Notes under the pieces: generated by a model
What the model was told of the DNA's origin: nothing
Seen by the model: only the letters and a program-made list of their open reading frames with translations
The model's database searches: none
Shown: in pieces, positions 13,292-26,915 of the stretch
Numbering within the stretch: the stretch's first letter is position 1
Layout of the letters: each line of letters opens with the position of its first letter
Translations under genes and position numbers: made by a program
DNA from: Urechis unicinctus
Taxonomy: Eukaryota; Annelida; Polychaeta; Xenopneusta; Urechidae
DNA length: 64,000 bases
Direction: 5' to 3'
NCBI GenBank assembly: GCA_034190875.2
Contig: CM067343.1
Coordinates: 36,170,420-36,234,419, forward strand

Positions 13292-13762
13292 TTACGGAAT
13301 TTCACTAGAATTTAAAAAAAAAAATTTGCCGCTCATTTCCGTTATAGCATCATTTTTGCCCCGATTATCCACACAGAGCTGCTTTCGGAATTTCATAAAT
13401 AATTCTCTTGGAAGAAATTTGCAGCTATTTGTTGTTACTCGATCCAATCCCCCTAAACCCAACCAGTCTGGACACTTACAGGATGCGCCATCAACAAGAG
13501 GAGACAAACTGTAATCCGTGACGTAACTGGCAATGGAGTATTCATATATCACACGTCCATTGCAATCAAACAGCTTGCTGTACCCGCTTATACGTGTGGG
13601 TAGCAGCACCTGCGGCATCTTTTTCAAGAGTGTATATTGCAGCAAGAGACGAGAATATACCAATAAAATGGTACAAAATTGAATGGCTCTGTGTATCATT
13701 TTGTTTTCAAATATGCATATTATATTAATATGAAAAATTATCTTAGTCACTTTAATTATCAA
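13292..13762 (-). other. Unrecognised 156-codon open frame, possible exon relic
   Basis: The longest non-repetitive open frame in the window. The predicted product begins with a hydrophobic stretch, then has segments reading GRVIYEYSIASYVTDY and CKCPDWLG; the last loosely recalls the C-x-C-P spacing of EGF-like modules, but this is weak. The related sequence at 20,285-20,525 keeps the same frame over part of the match (GRVEYEYS, then SYVT) but is shifted by a one-base indel. Copy 5 lacks the whole segment (join near 47,665). No promoter, splice or poly(A) context can be argued. Most likely a chance frame or a decayed exon. Confidence 0.2.
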
Positions 13763-15959
13763 ACTGTTACTCCGCCCGAAAGCTGTTTTTCAAAAGTCAG
13801 CCTATTATCCACAATTTAAGACACAAATAGCAACGAGCAAAGGTTTCTCAAAGCGCGACGGTTCCACGAATCAGCTGCTCAACGAATCAACGCCTACTTC
13901 TATCTACTACACATGTAACTGAGTCGAGTGCGTTTGTTGAACGAAGGAATATGCCGTTCCTTATAGAACTCATCACGATGCTTATTGTCTGAATAAAGAA
14001 GATTGTTACCGGAATGGGCTTGCCGTATTTTCAATACACGGCTTATTGCGTTGAAAGCAGTAGCTATTTGAAACCTTGCCAAACATGTATGCGTCATCAC
14101 TGCACTACTACATAGGCCCATTTGTGCTTTTCCTATTGTCCAACGAGCCATATAAGCATTCTATGGTCTATTAAAAAGTCGATATGTTTGGACGCTATCT
14201 CCTTAACATAGAGCACCACCCGATGATTACAATTGCAATAGTTAATTCGATTATTTGTAGTTTGTGAAAAGCAATCATCACACTTACTAAATATTCATAG
14301 CATTTAAATGATGTGTAAATATGGAAATGTGCAAAATGTAATATGAATTCACAATTTTGTTTACCGAGCTTGTTGTTGGGCTTTCGACAAAGTATCTCAA
14401 GGATGTATTTATCGCTGATTTGGTGTATCCATGCTTGGCACAGATGTTATCAATATGTATGTCGGCTTCATTAATCTGTTTTATGAGTGTGGTTCATATG
14501 CCTGTAAAAAACTTCCATTAACACATAATGATAAACAATGTCATGAGAAAGTGATAGAAGGCACGGAGAGACAAAATCATGAGAAATGGGAAATGCCCAC
14601 GACAGCACTATTAGAGCATGTAAAATATGTTATAGTGTATTCGACAGCAAACCTGATGTGTCAATATCGCCCATCAGTAGACATTTTATTCTACGTTCGT
14701 CAGTTGATATCCTAATCCCCAATAAGCTGTTGACCGCGGAAATGTTGACTTTGTTTTTATCTGGTTTTGGTGGACAGGTCATAGCTTGGTGGAAGGTGGA
14801 AATGTTTCATACCCCTCTATGCGTTTACTAAGCACTAACATATAGTGTATTCATAGAGTGAATCGAATTCAACATTGGTAGTCCGATAACATTGCAATTC
14901 TTCCCTTGGTAAATGAATATTGCGAGCGACCAAGCCTCATAACGTGACCACTATCGTACCCTCTATCGGTGAATCAACGTATTGGCATCATGATGCTAGC
15001 CAAATGTCGACCCATTTCCCGTTTGGTTCCGAACGTAATTGTTCTTAACTGCACTACTTAACTTTCAACAACCATCCAGATGTACTAACAAAATGTTACC
15101 CTTCTATAACTGGTAATGACATATCAGCAGGAGCCAAGCACACAACCGTATGTATTGGCAGTAAATGTCTATGGTGGAGGTTACTGGATCGATCGCTATA
15201 AATTGAGTAGCATCAACCAAATCTGCTTGGATTTCTTATGTCTCTCGCTACTGACATTTGAGTAATGAGTGTTACGTTTTAACAGTGTATGTTTTATAAG
15301 CCATAATCTATGCAGGCAGAAATATAGAGTTCATGGCAATTTCTTGGGACCGTTACCGTGGGTTTGAGGGGGTGATAGTCTGTGAATGGGAAGTGACAGG
15401 CGTTAGACAAGTAGATTGCTAGATATAACGGCAATGTTCTGGGGACCAAATCCAAGCTTTGGATTAATCTCCACATCTATTGCAACATGAGTTTTAGGAA
15501 AGCGGTAGTCAGTTGAATAGGCGTACAGCGCAAGACGAAAATGTGAATGGAGAATGCATGAATTTGTAGACCTACCTCTTTTATATTCATGATTGCATTG
15601 GGTCAAGTTTTATCAGCACTTCCCTTCGCCTTTAGTTTTCCGGTATTATGCACAATGGAGCTGCATTCTTTACTTGTGTTGGTAAATGCATGGTAATTAT
15701 GGCAGAGTTGGAGAACTGTTGCAAGGCGCTCTATAATGCTTAGATTGACGCAAATTGCAGCATAGAAAATGAATGGCCAAACATGAGACTATCTAGCTGG
15801 TTTTTGTTGAAAATGTACTGAGATAACAGGAGCAAGTACGTGGTAATATATTGCGCTACGATACAAGCGGCGTAATATTCATCTATTTTTATAATATGTG
15901 AGTGCATGGTAAGATATCACAGCAGGAATGATTATATTATGTGCGGTCTGCCCATGCTG

Positions 15960-16200
15960 TTCACAATATAGTTATGCAGATTTAAGTCGAGTTGATACAG
16001 TTCGTGATATACCACACACACTATAATATTAACACCCATAACTATAAACACTATACTCATTCGCATAAGATGCTTTCACAAACAGCACCGTCCAAAGATG
16101 TATTTTTTCACATTTATTTGTTGAATCAATCCCCCCCCCCCCCCCAAAAAAAAAGAACGACCCCTACAGGCAGATTCACAATTAACTCCACAAAGTTATT
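15960..16200. repeat. Paralogue of 60,280-60,500
   Basis: GTCGAGTTGATACAGTT occurs in both, and the similarity continues through matching pieces (AACAGCAC, TTGAATC, CAGATTCAC, AACTCCA). Copy 1/copy 5 similarity ends just upstream at about 15,930/50,775. Here copy 1 therefore switches to the sequence that, at the other end of the window, follows copy 6. Confidence 0.7.
16131..16154. repeat. Poly-C/poly-A tract (C15 A9)
   Basis: Fifteen C followed by nine A. The paralogous place near 60,430 has no such run. It is a local homopolymer expansion and a place where base-calling length errors are likely. Confidence 0.95.
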
Positions 16201-17490
16201 CACTTTGTAATACCCTACGGTAAGTTACTTTGTCCTCACGGCCCACAGTATCATGTTGACGTTCTTAGTAATCCGCGGAAAGCAACATGTGACAAAACAG
16301 AACGCTTATTATATTAAGCGTGGCGCTGTGCTGTAGTTACGGATAATAATTTACGTGTCTATTCCAATACATTCATTTATATTATGTAAACTGTTTTATC
16401 CTCACGTCAATGCCTCATCTAATGCCTGCATTACACAACTCAGCAAGCCCCGTTGCGCACAGAGAGATAAATTGTACAAATATACGCTATAACGCAAATG
16501 ATAGTTGCCATGGGAGCTAAAATCATAGGATCCCGACAATTAATCAGTATCATGATGAAATGCCGAAGGTTTTTCGAATATTTGTCACTCTGATGGTGAA
16601 AGTAGCCTAGCATCTCAGATTTTCGCCGATAAGAAGGCATATCGGGGGGCATATTGCCTAGATTCGTACAGAGCACTTTTACTGCGAGGACACGTTCTCG
16701 CTATTATAAATTTATTCCTTTGAAGTTTTTTTTAAACAAGTGCTGGGTAAGGGCCTGACATTTAATTTCACATTATGAAGTTGCCAACACCTACGACATA
16801 TATATTTACCTTTCATATCAATTACCTCTACTCCATGCTAGTTACAAGTGTGTATATCATAAGTGCAGACAAAATGTTACACGCACCAATGCACCTGCGA
16901 AGGCGCTTGCACGTCTATCCAAAATATTGCTTAGATTCCTGATATTTACACCATAAACAACATGGTAATAAAAAACATCCTGTTGTACGCTTTATATCTT
17001 ATTCTGGAACTGGTCGCGGAAATCTTCCCTCGTGCATTCGTGAAATAATACAATATGGACATATTTTATCTGCTTAGGCATCCACATGTATTTTCAAATA
17101 AAACGCCGGACTGAGATTTACTCATGAACGCTCAAAAATATGAGTTTAATATGTTGGATGATTGGCCACTTTTGATTGCGTAGAAAATCGATTTTGTTAT
17201 TTTTCCAGGTCAAAAGATTTCTAAATTGCACCATTGGTTAAAAATTTTAGCATTGCTTTAGACCTTGGCGGTGTGTTTAATTGACAGTCTAATGCGTCCC
17301 TGTCATCAAGCCTAAACGATAAATGCAGCGGCTAAGGCTGACGAAACAACTTACAAAATTTAGTGTGTATTTCTGTAATACGTCTAATTAATAAAAACAC
17401 ACATAATAAGTTCAAAAACTTAATGTACTCTCGCCTATTTGTCAATTTAATGAATAGGCCAAGTGGTATGTTACAACTGGTAAAAAATGT

Positions 17491-17905
17491 TATATAGTCA
17501 CTTTACGATGGTACTCAACTGTCTTTAAGTAAAATCTTTGAGCACAATCGATAAATATATAGTCACTTTACGATGGTACTTTAGTGTTACGTCACTCGTT
17601 CTATGTAATAGATGCTTTAGCCCATAAGATGACACAAAAATCTTTATATTCCCAGCACTATCGATAAATATGGCACTCTTAAGAATGTTCCATGTTAGCC
17701 ACCCTCTAAATGCCACTTAATTGTAGGCATAAGTATGACATTAAAGAAATATCATTAATATATTCCTAGAATTGGCACATATCATTGTATTAAATGCAGA
17801 TTAAATATGTATATGCACATGCATAAACGTAAAGGGTTATCCATGTTAGCTGCCCTTTGAATTCCACTTCATTGTAAGCATTAAATGGAATAAAAGCGAT
17901 CGATC
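17491..17905. repeat. Local tandem duplications
   Basis: A 25-base stretch containing TAGTCACTTTACGATGGTAC is repeated exactly at 17,491-17,515 and 17,556-17,580. A second pair with 150-base spacing, starting CCATGTTAGC, lies at 17,690 and 17,841 and extends about 60 bases with mismatches. GATAAATAT is repeated between them. Replication-slippage or microhomology-type local duplications; no gene. Confidence 0.75.
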
Positions 17906-18019
17906 GAAGGATGTCCTCGACACGCACAATCTTAGTACGATTCAAGCCAGAATGATTGCAGCAAGTCAGGCCTAAATGATTACCTCTCGACGGTGTAAAC
18001 AGCACAATGCGATGTCGCT

Positions 18020-18050
18020 ATATTGTGCACGTGCCATATTGTGCACGTGC
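18020..18050. repeat. 15-base tandem repeat containing CACGTG
   Basis: ATATTGTGCACGTGC occurs twice in a row, separated by one base. Each copy contains the palindrome GCACGTGC. CACGTG is an E-box core, but nothing nearby suggests a promoter. Confidence 0.8.
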
Positions 18051-20284
18051 TATTATTGATACCGTATATTATCTGTTCTCTTTGTATGAGTTAGCATAAG
18101 AGTTTGTTAGTTGTTTAGTTTGGCGACTTTATAGATTTAATAATGAGGAGTAGAACAGTTTGTGCAGCTTTCATTAATGTCGCTATGGCTTAACAGTGAT
18201 ATGTTTTGATAGCCTGTGATTCTCTTATATCACACATAAATACGGTTGTCAGCAATGCTGATGGAACAACTGCTTGTATTGCATGTTTAAATTACACGAC
18301 CTTGGCGCTTTGGTTACATTTGAGCATCTGTGAAGCACGATGTATACTCATAAATAGGGTACATCACTGGACAACGATTCCGGAGTGAATGCCAGTTACA
18401 ACTCCTAAAGTAAACATATTATTATTCAAAACACGGTACATTTATTGAACAATTTTTCGATTACCGCGTACAAATATCCAGTAATCTGCATTTTACTGCC
18501 TCGATTCCCCAAATATCACTATATTTGAGAAGATCCTGTTAGAGTGTACGCCTGTGTTGCCGTTTGTCAGTAAGCTTAAGGTCGTAGCACATGTTTGAAT
18601 GGTGTTGACAGATATCGCTAACAATATCCCGTATTTTATGAAACAAAATAAGACGGTAGCATTCGACAAACCCTTGCGAGATTAAATGACAAATCCACCG
18701 TGCCCGCCATTTAATGTAATCGTCAATCAACGCCCTTCTATCCATGGAGCGCAATAACGTATATTTGACCAATAGATTGATCTAAAACTATCCAAATGCT
18801 CACCATAGAGCGTCGATAATGTACCACTACTTCTATCACAGGACAAACGCAACCGGCTTGTATTTCTTACACACATGGCTGTCTTACTGGGAATTAAGCA
18901 TGATTTCCTGGGATGTGGAGCGAATACCACTTAAACATGTCGATTAACATCTCACAAGCTTAGTGTATCAAGCCATCAGCTCAATGCTGTACTAAAAAGT
19001 TACGTTGCAGCCACAGACTGCAATCAGCTGGTGTCCCGACCATTCATTCAGCAAGCAAGATAAAGCATTTGTTTACAAATTGAAGTAGCTTTTTACAACA
19101 AATCTTTACATCGCTCAACCAATCACAGAACGTATATACAAGAGCTAACCACTTCGATTGCCCTGGTGTCTTGCGCTTCTACTGTAAATTGTTCAAACGA
19201 TTGACCACTACCATAACTGCTCATACACAACCCGACGCAAACAACAATCATGTACATTAAAGTACACCAGGGGTTTCTTTATCCATATGCTAATTTTCCC
19301 GCTTGGCATCGACCATTCATAGAGCAAATTATCAAATTATATGCTGGTAAGATCGGCACAAGTATCCAGTAATATATTATGCATGATCAAAAAACAAATC
19401 GTTACTCCTACTCTACTCCATGTAACCAATGTGTAGCGTCTTGCATGCGTATAAACCTTTTGTTACACTGTCTACTGGCGCATGCGTTTGAGTGCAATAT
19501 CGTTCCTGGCGGTGCACATCAAGTTGTGTTTGATTGTGGCATTTTAATGTTCTACATAGGCATGACGTTTGGCATTTCCCAGAGAGTTTTGATGGCAGGT
19601 TCGAACCTGTGGAGATGAAAGTGAAATGGCAGCATTTAGGGCGCTAAAAGACAATTAGAGCTTAATTGTCTAGGTGCACGTGGCACCATTCCATACTTGC
19701 TCTTTGATGATTTGTGACCTGAATAATGATAGTCACTGCCATAAGAGTGTAATCTGCTAGCCTTTACTAATTTGACATATATATATATGTGCGTTGCACA
19801 ATATTTACAAGCTTAGTTACTACTTTTGAGTATAAGAATATCGCATTTGATCTGCGTCTGTCAGTGAGCGAGCGAGAAAATACAAGCTAGAATAACATAG
19901 ACAGGTTTTTATAATAAAGATCTGTTCATGTTAGCTTCCATGGTTTGAAACATGCACATTTAACGTAAATCAGCGGTGGTTGATTCTCTGCTATCTTATA
20001 TCGTTATGTAATTGCACATGTGAAGCACATTTTGATATTTGATAACAGTGACGTTGTGGAATACCCTGTTACGGAGTAGGTGAAAGATGACAGTAGCATA
20101 GAGATGCTTCGGGTAATGCATTGTACCCTTATTGAACATTATTACAAATTCCGGTGTTTTAAGGTAACTGCCAATTGAGCCCGTCTCTTCTTTTGCGAAC
20201 CAAGCACACCAAATATCGACGCAGAGATATCCCAGCAACCCGAACAATTGTGGATATCTACAGGATTCGACATCAGCAACCGGC

Positions 20285-20525
20285 TACAAATGGCGACTAA
20301 TTGTAGTACGTGACGTAACTGACGTTCGAGTATTCATATTCCACGCGTCCATCGCAATTATATTAATTTGCTGTACCAGGTTAATGGGTGTAGGTACCAG
20401 GACCATTAGCATCTCGTACAAGATACTAAATATTACTGCAGTTGACGATGGTATCACTACATAATGGTACAAATTGGATGGCGATGAGTATGATTGTTTT
20501 TTTAATATGCATGTTGTATTCGTAC
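20285..20525. repeat. Paralogue of 13,480-13,720
   Basis: Clear similarity over about 240 bases, including GTGACGTAACTG and AATATGCAT near its ends. On the minus strand it carries a frameshifted remnant of part of the 13.3-13.8-kb open frame. Confidence 0.75.
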
Positions 20526-22549
20526 GAAATTTTAGTCAGCAAAATTATCTGATCGTCATTCGGGGAATATTTTCATTTCAATTACGATAATTACTCTACG
20601 CAGTACCACAATCATTAGATATCCCATCTCGAGATCAAACAATGTTTATGATCGTAGTCCGTTGTTTGATGATAATATACGAAACGCAGTGTGCATAATG
20701 TATATTACGTTGAATATTTACCAACTAGGTTTGTCAAAGAGCGATGGTAAAAATATCAACGACAACATGGACTTCAACACTTTTCCCTGTCGAGCGCGTC
20801 GATAATATGCTTTATCATTATAGATTCATCACACTGTCTTCAAAATGAAGCTTGCTATTGGAAAGTGTTTAGCTGTTTCTCAAGCACCGGAGTCCCAGCG
20901 GCATTAAATGATGATATTCAAACGTGATTTTGTTATGGTTGTTGATAGTAATCTAGTTGAGACAATGAGTAGATCCCCATTCACGACAGATTTGACGACA
21001 TATGACCAGGCACGTGCTATGATAAATGCAAATTAAGTTTTCACGCAGAGAGGCAGAAAATGCGGATGGTCCATCATCGCTGGCTCCCTTTCGTTAAATG
21101 CCGTCATTAAGTACCCTCTGCTGAGCGGTTCACAAGATTGGCAATAGCACAGGAATCCGAAAAAAACAGTAGATTCATTAACTGGATTACATACCAGTGG
21201 TCTTTATACTTCTATCGGGGCAATCAAAGAGAAGCAGAATCTTGTGGTTGTTAATCGAAGAAACTTTCTAAATGGGCTTCAATTGTATCCAATTTAATTG
21301 GAATCACACACACACCACGTGTGCTTGCTACGGCAAACAAGTAGTAAGATGTACGCTTCAAGCATGTTATCTGGGTCAACTGACTCGCTGTGTATAGGTT
21401 TGTGTTGTAATCAACCTACATTGGCTCTATCAATTTCCCGTGCTGTTACGCTGAGTTAAACAGTGTTATCGATCGAAAATATTGATCCATTTAATAATAT
21501 TGCGACCCAAATCTGTACGTAAGTTGAGCACAAACTGCAAGTCAAACGTGCTGGGTGGGGTAGATTCCCGAAGTCAGCACTGAGACGATGTAAAATAGGC
21601 ACTCGCTTCAATTATAACCCGTTTAAAGAATTAGGCTCTTCTTCCATGCTGTAGATTATCGGTTCCGCGCCTCTTTGAAGCTCATACCTATCACATTAGA
21701 ATAGGCTATTTGCTACATATTCTCATCCATTTAGACATTTCTTATAAACATGGGTCATGAACATATTAACTACCTCTTATCTGTGCTCTCTTTTGAGAGA
21801 CTTTATCTAACTCGAATTTTTCACACACACTTTGGGTAAAATAAGCAAATAACTTCCCGTTTGGCCAAGTGCATTGCTACTGCTGGACGATAGCTTGCTG
21901 TTTTTCGTACCGCATTTTTTATGTTTTCCTCTTTCTAAAGTACTATCCATGCAATCACACATTACAAACATTTTGGTTGATATCTACCTCTGGACATGTG
22001 CAATGCCGTGACTTATATTAGGCATTGATGGAACTAATAAATGCAACTACCAGACAATCTGGGTAAGTTGTCAAAATGAAGGAATCGAGTTGCAGGGTGT
22101 TCAAATCGACAAGCTGTTGGGGCTTATTAGTGCTACAAACCAGGCTTAAGATTAAAGAGATCGAATCAGTCTTCGTTTGATCATGTAGAAATACTGCAAC
22201 AGATACGTGACATGGACAATCAAACCCTGGTTATTGTTATGACACGTGCTGGCTGCAGCCAATGAATAATACGGTGTGATACAGGATTTTGGTAATCAAT
22301 CAATTAATGTAACATACCTCTTACCCAATTCTAAATACCCCCACTCAAATGCACATTTCATTCCATCAGGTTATTAACCCGGTAGCATTTACGGCACTTA
22401 ATCAGTGGGTATTATGAATAGCACGTTTTCTTTTTCCGACGAGGAACACACCACTGCCTGTCTGAACATTGGAGCTGTGTTGATGGTCGTTGTTACAGGG
22501 GTTTCTGTAAATTAAATATGGAGATCATAGCTGTTTAAATGTTGCACAG
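20526..22549. other. Mosaic intergenic sequence with short paralogous pieces
   Basis: No gene seen. 21,050-21,170 is a diverged copy of 22,820-22,940 (around CATCATC, GCTCC and TACCCTCTG). 22,320-22,549 resembles 24,350-24,560 (shared AGTGGGTATTATG). Segment P material is therefore present several times, with the copies near 21 and 22 kb the more diverged. The remainder shows no structure I can name. Confidence 0.6.
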
Positions 22550-23163
22550 CATCCTCAGCCGGCCGGAATGAGCCTTATTCAGTACGGCAAAGGAGCTCGA
22601 AGTGATGGAAATGGCCGCAGACTAGGATGAAAATGTGTCATGCGACCATTTAACGTATCCTGGTATGAGTAAGTTCATAGAAGCTATCCAGGTAACATCA
22701 TGGTGAAATTCTTAAACCCATAGTAATCTAGCCACTTTCATCGCATTCATGACAACTTTCTGCGTATATTGTATATTCACGTGCCTAGAGTATCGCAAAT
22801 GTGGTTTCTGCGTGCCACTGCAGTGAAAACTGATGGTTCATCATCACTAGCTCCCCTTCGAAAAATGCCGCTATCAACTACCCTCTGTAGAGTAATTGGC
22901 AAGATTAGCAATAGCCCAAGAATCTGTAAAACTCTCTATATTCTCATACTGGAAAGCCCGACGGCGCCTGAGGGCCAGTGAAGCCAACAAAATTGTCAAT
23001 TGTGTATATATTGGGTGTCGATCAACGAGGCTGAATTCTGATAAAAAAATATCGTTGCAACACTTATTCGTGCAGCTATATTAACAGGAGTAATGACTCT
23101 TGAGCTTGAATCATGAATTGTCGGCCTTTTTGTGCACAGCATGATATAATGCAATGCGATTCG

Positions 23164-24894
23164 CCTCACCCTTTACCCAAACAAAGGAAGGCTAAGTTGC
23201 ATTTAAATATCAGATAGCCATACAAGCGCAAAAGCGCATGCGCGGTCGCTCATAGAACGTCAACATACATTTATGGGGTAAATACATGCGCCTGGGGATC
23301 TACAAAATCAACATGCAAAGTAACTTACTTCCTGCTTGGCCAATCGTGTTTCGTGACATGGAATCTCTTTGGGGAAGGTCCTCTAGATAGAAATTAACTT
23401 GCGCTGACCATAAAAGTAGCAAAATAGTTCGACCAGGCCATCAGTTAACTTGTTGTTATACACGTATATCGGAATTCATCACTAAATATCAATATCGCCG
23501 CTCGTTAGCTTGAAGATATAACCCGACCATAAAATATCCAGTCAAAAACACATTCGTACTACATAGGGGATAGTCAGGGAGACTGAGCGCATACTATATT
23601 ACCTTCATCAACACCACCCCCCCCCCCCCCCCAAAAACGCGCCTATACACGAGCACACACCATCTCCTCACACCCACGCTCGTAAACACTCCAATCTTAA
23701 TTACATCCTAGGCTTTCGGCTTGTTGAGACAAACACAATTGACCCCATTCAGACCCGAATATTCGGTGGTCGTTACTCTAATTCAATAGTTAAGCTTTTC
23801 AATAGTCCCACTCGAATCTATAGCGTTTGTCAACAGATACCGCTTTCGTTACATAATTCCATCACCAATCAATGCAGAAAAATGCCATCATCTTCAGATA
23901 CGCAAAATCTGCACCGAACCACTTGCAATTTACTACCAATGCCTTACATCCATTTCAAATACCGAAGTTCTGAGATAAAAACACACATTCGGATTCCAGA
24001 CCTACGGCACCACGAGGCCTCCAATTAAAGATCAAATTGGCAAAAGAAGACAACGTACACAAGATACCACTCACGTGCGGGCAAGAGGATCTTACCCGGT
24101 ACTTCGAACGAACCCCTGAAGGAACCAATGACAAGACAGCAACAACCCAAGATAACCACAGTCACACCTGTATCAAACCTAGGTGCTGGAAATTGCTAAC
24201 AGCAACTTCCTAAAGCATATAGCCTACAATCTAACTTTACTGGCGAAGATTTTGAATAAATATGAAACGGTTAGAAAATTCGCAGCTTTTGATGCTCTAT
24301 GTTTAAGCCATTTAACCCAACGTCCTATTTAAATACACATCGAATTCTACTTCACCCAATCAATGACTTGTCTTCCTAACCACGTGCCCTTTGACCTAAA
24401 ACCCTATCTTTTGGAAAAGTAAAGTAAACAAATAGTGGGTATTATGTACGGTATATCTCATCTTTTCCGCCAAAGAAGAACTCACTGCATCTCGCTGGAA
24501 TCATGGGACTGCGATTTGGGTTGTTTTTGTTGATGTTAATGTTGATTCGGTATGAACATTATTGTTTGTGTCCAGTGTATTCTAAGGACACTTCAGTTCT
24601 ATTGCAAGGCCGGAATAAACGTGATTTATCGCCTAATTTATATAATGCCGTTCGCTGTTTGCCTATGTTAAATTAGGTTTCATCACCACGGGTGATGCGT
24701 GACCACTGCTTACACATTCGGAGTTAGCAGTTAAACGGGTACAGATTCCATTGACAATAAAGGCACAGCGGAGCAATTGACCTCGAGTTACTTGTCACCT
24801 TCTACCTACTTACAATCATTTGTACAATATCGGCATGGCAAGATTATGGATGATGGGTCTACTTAGAATAAAGTGGCCAATGGCCCAGAACAAT
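23164..24894. repeat. 1,731 bp present in A, absent from B
   Basis: B joins the equivalents of 23,163 and 24,895 directly, at 31,963/31,964. The first ~1.1 kb of this stretch also exists at about 93-1,090, so the continuous form is ancestral and B carries the deletion. No clear microhomology is seen at the join. Confidence 0.88.
23617..23632. repeat. Poly-C tract (C16)
   Basis: Sixteen C in a row at the place where the copy at 545-551 has seven. Homopolymer expansion or consensus-length uncertainty. Confidence 0.95.
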
Positions 24895-26915
24895 TAGTAG
24901 CCTGTTCTCTTTTTCTAAACACCTATTCAAAACAAATCAATCGCGCGGTTACCCACAGGCTCAATAGATTTATTTAAATCACTATACAGTAGCAATGGTT
25001 GGGATACATCACCATCGGCCCATATGCATACTAAATACAAAGGGGAGGGATGATCTGGTTTTATTTAACTGATCACATGCCCTTTTGACCAGTGCCGCTT
25101 TGGCAGGATTGGATTGCGGGATAACGGCAGTGCATATTTTGGACAAAATAGATTTCTGGCCATTACGAAGGTGATGAGTGGGCAAATTGTTATTGAGGGT
25201 AGCAAAGATTGCTCTGTGTTTACTAGAGATTTATTGTCGTTGTACGTGGTCCGAATAGAAATGTATATATGTGTCTTTATTCTATGAATATTTATCCCAT
25301 TAACACAAATTCATCATATCAAGTAGCCCCTTAAGTGTTCAATGAAGGAACCGATTGATACGGCCTGATTTTATCAAAGGACCAGCCTCATTTTCCCGCT
25401 GGTACACCTAACCACGTTTTCGTGATAATAACGTGTTAAATGTGCCCAATTAAAAGGTACTGGGAGGAACCATATATGTCTGTTACATGAATTCATTGAT
25501 ATGTTTCTGGCTAAGCCATTCAATTGATGCATAATATTGCCCACTTTATGCATCTTTTCGGGCACAGAAGCGCATGGGGTAGGGGTGTCAATTGGGAACT
25601 AACCTAGTGGGGATTGAATAGCTATCTGCAGTCATGGCCATAGGCACGCTCCCACTAGCCCGCTGCGCATAAGTTAGTGAGAAGAATAGATATAATGCCA
25701 TTTCGAATGTCTTAATGAGCTTGACGCAAATCCATTTGCTACACATCTACCGATATAGTCCATCCCGAGTTTCATATCTCATTTTCGTCAATCAGTGTTT
25801 TCGCAGGCATATTTTTCCTAACATGTCCTGTACACTTGTGGATGTTGTTTAAAGTTACGAAAACCACGTTATGTCAAGTATATGTGTTTATCATTCGGCA
25901 CTTTGTGTATTACATCTATCCTCCTACAAAAATCCGTTGGACAGTTATAACTGCGTGAAAAGTGTGCTTGTGTGATTTCTTCCTGGCCAATAGCTCTTTT
26001 GTATGCACAATTGATCGAAATCAATGTACAAGAAAAAATAATGTACAAAATCGAGTTTGATAGATGCAGAATCTACTCTTTAGGGCGAAACAACAAAATT
26101 GGTTTAGATCATTCTCTATGAGCGCAAAATATTTCGTGGTTTATCCATTTTATTGAATGGGCTAGAAAAAAAATCGATGTCAAAATATAGGCCCTTGGCA
26201 AAGGAACTCGCGTTCATATCCGCTCATTGTCATAAACCAGAGTACGTGGCAACGTGCAATAATGGTTGACCCAGTTAGAGGCTGCATCTATATTAAGCAA
26301 ATGATAGCCGCATGTAAAGTGTGGGGAAAATATGACGTACGACTTTGTATCTATCTTTTTCTACGATTGTGTAACTGTTATGCTGGGTGTTTCATTAGCG
26401 CTTTGTCCTATATTTGAATTGGCCAATAACCAGGTTGTCACAATTGATTAGCGATAAGTTGGTTCGGTAGTAGTGCATTAGTAATCGAACGTATAATATA
26501 AGTTCCACGAGGTAGGCTATGATCTTTGCTATATTGAAACACAAACAAATTATTCATCAACATACAAATACCAATAATATATTAAAGCAAATATCTTGCA
26601 GCACTATTGAAAATTACGGCACTCTTATGAATATTAAATTTAAATAAACAATAATATATTTCCAGGTCAATTTTGAAGATTAATTGCCTTTTTTATTTAA
26701 AAGGGCTGCAGTCACTGTAAGTCCGCAAGGTTTTAATCACAGATGCGGCTCTATTGGTGCATTAAATGTAGTCTTGCCTCAGATTTATTAAAGAGATACT
26801 TGCGCAATTCATGCGCCGCCTCGCGGACCTGATGATTTGGCACCAAGAACGACTACTCCACAGTTTTTAACGTATGGAGTGATTTCCCTTTATAACTTCC
26901 GGTTGTAAACAAAAT

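Larger units (their letters stand above)
4836..15930. repeat. Long segmental duplication, copy 1
   Basis: Collinear over its whole length with 38,406-50,775 (copy 5). The offset drifts between about 33.1 and 34.9 kb because of indels. Anchor pairs: 6,540/39,662, 7,010/40,186, 8,521/42,422, 9,315/43,590, 10,157/44,404, 12,301/46,849, 13,865/47,812, 15,583/50,421. Identity is about 85-90% by eye, patchy, with some near-identical stretches. Relative to copy 5 it lacks the segments at 41,507-42,192, about 45,341-45,716, about 46,213-46,386 and 49,513-50,290. It contains 13,166-13,826, which copy 5 lacks. No open frame is conserved over the pair, which argues against a protein-coding role. Confidence 0.9.
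16500..19680. repeat. Diverged, rearranged copy of the long repeat
   Basis: Pieces align to copy 1 in order, but with lower identity than copy 1 to copy 5. 16,530-16,640 matches 8,590-8,700 (shared CCCGACAATTAATCA). 16,855-16,925 matches 8,898-8,965. 18,710-19,250 matches 9,315-9,850. 19,440-19,680 then matches 4,100-4,380, a jump in order relative to copy 1. This is a mosaic of the same unit. Confidence 0.75.

Noticed and set aside
19596..19609. Palindrome CAGGTTCGAACCTG resembling a tRNA B-box (GGTTCGA)
   Set aside because: No A-box, acceptor stem or anticodon arm can be placed around it. Chance palindrome.
19775..19790. ACATATATATATATGT palindrome
   Set aside because: Simple AT dinucleotide repeat, expected in AT-rich DNA.
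23617..23632. Poly-C tract as a telomere-like or G-quadruplex element
   Set aside because: A single homopolymer run without repeated G-rich units. More likely homopolymer expansion or a length error.
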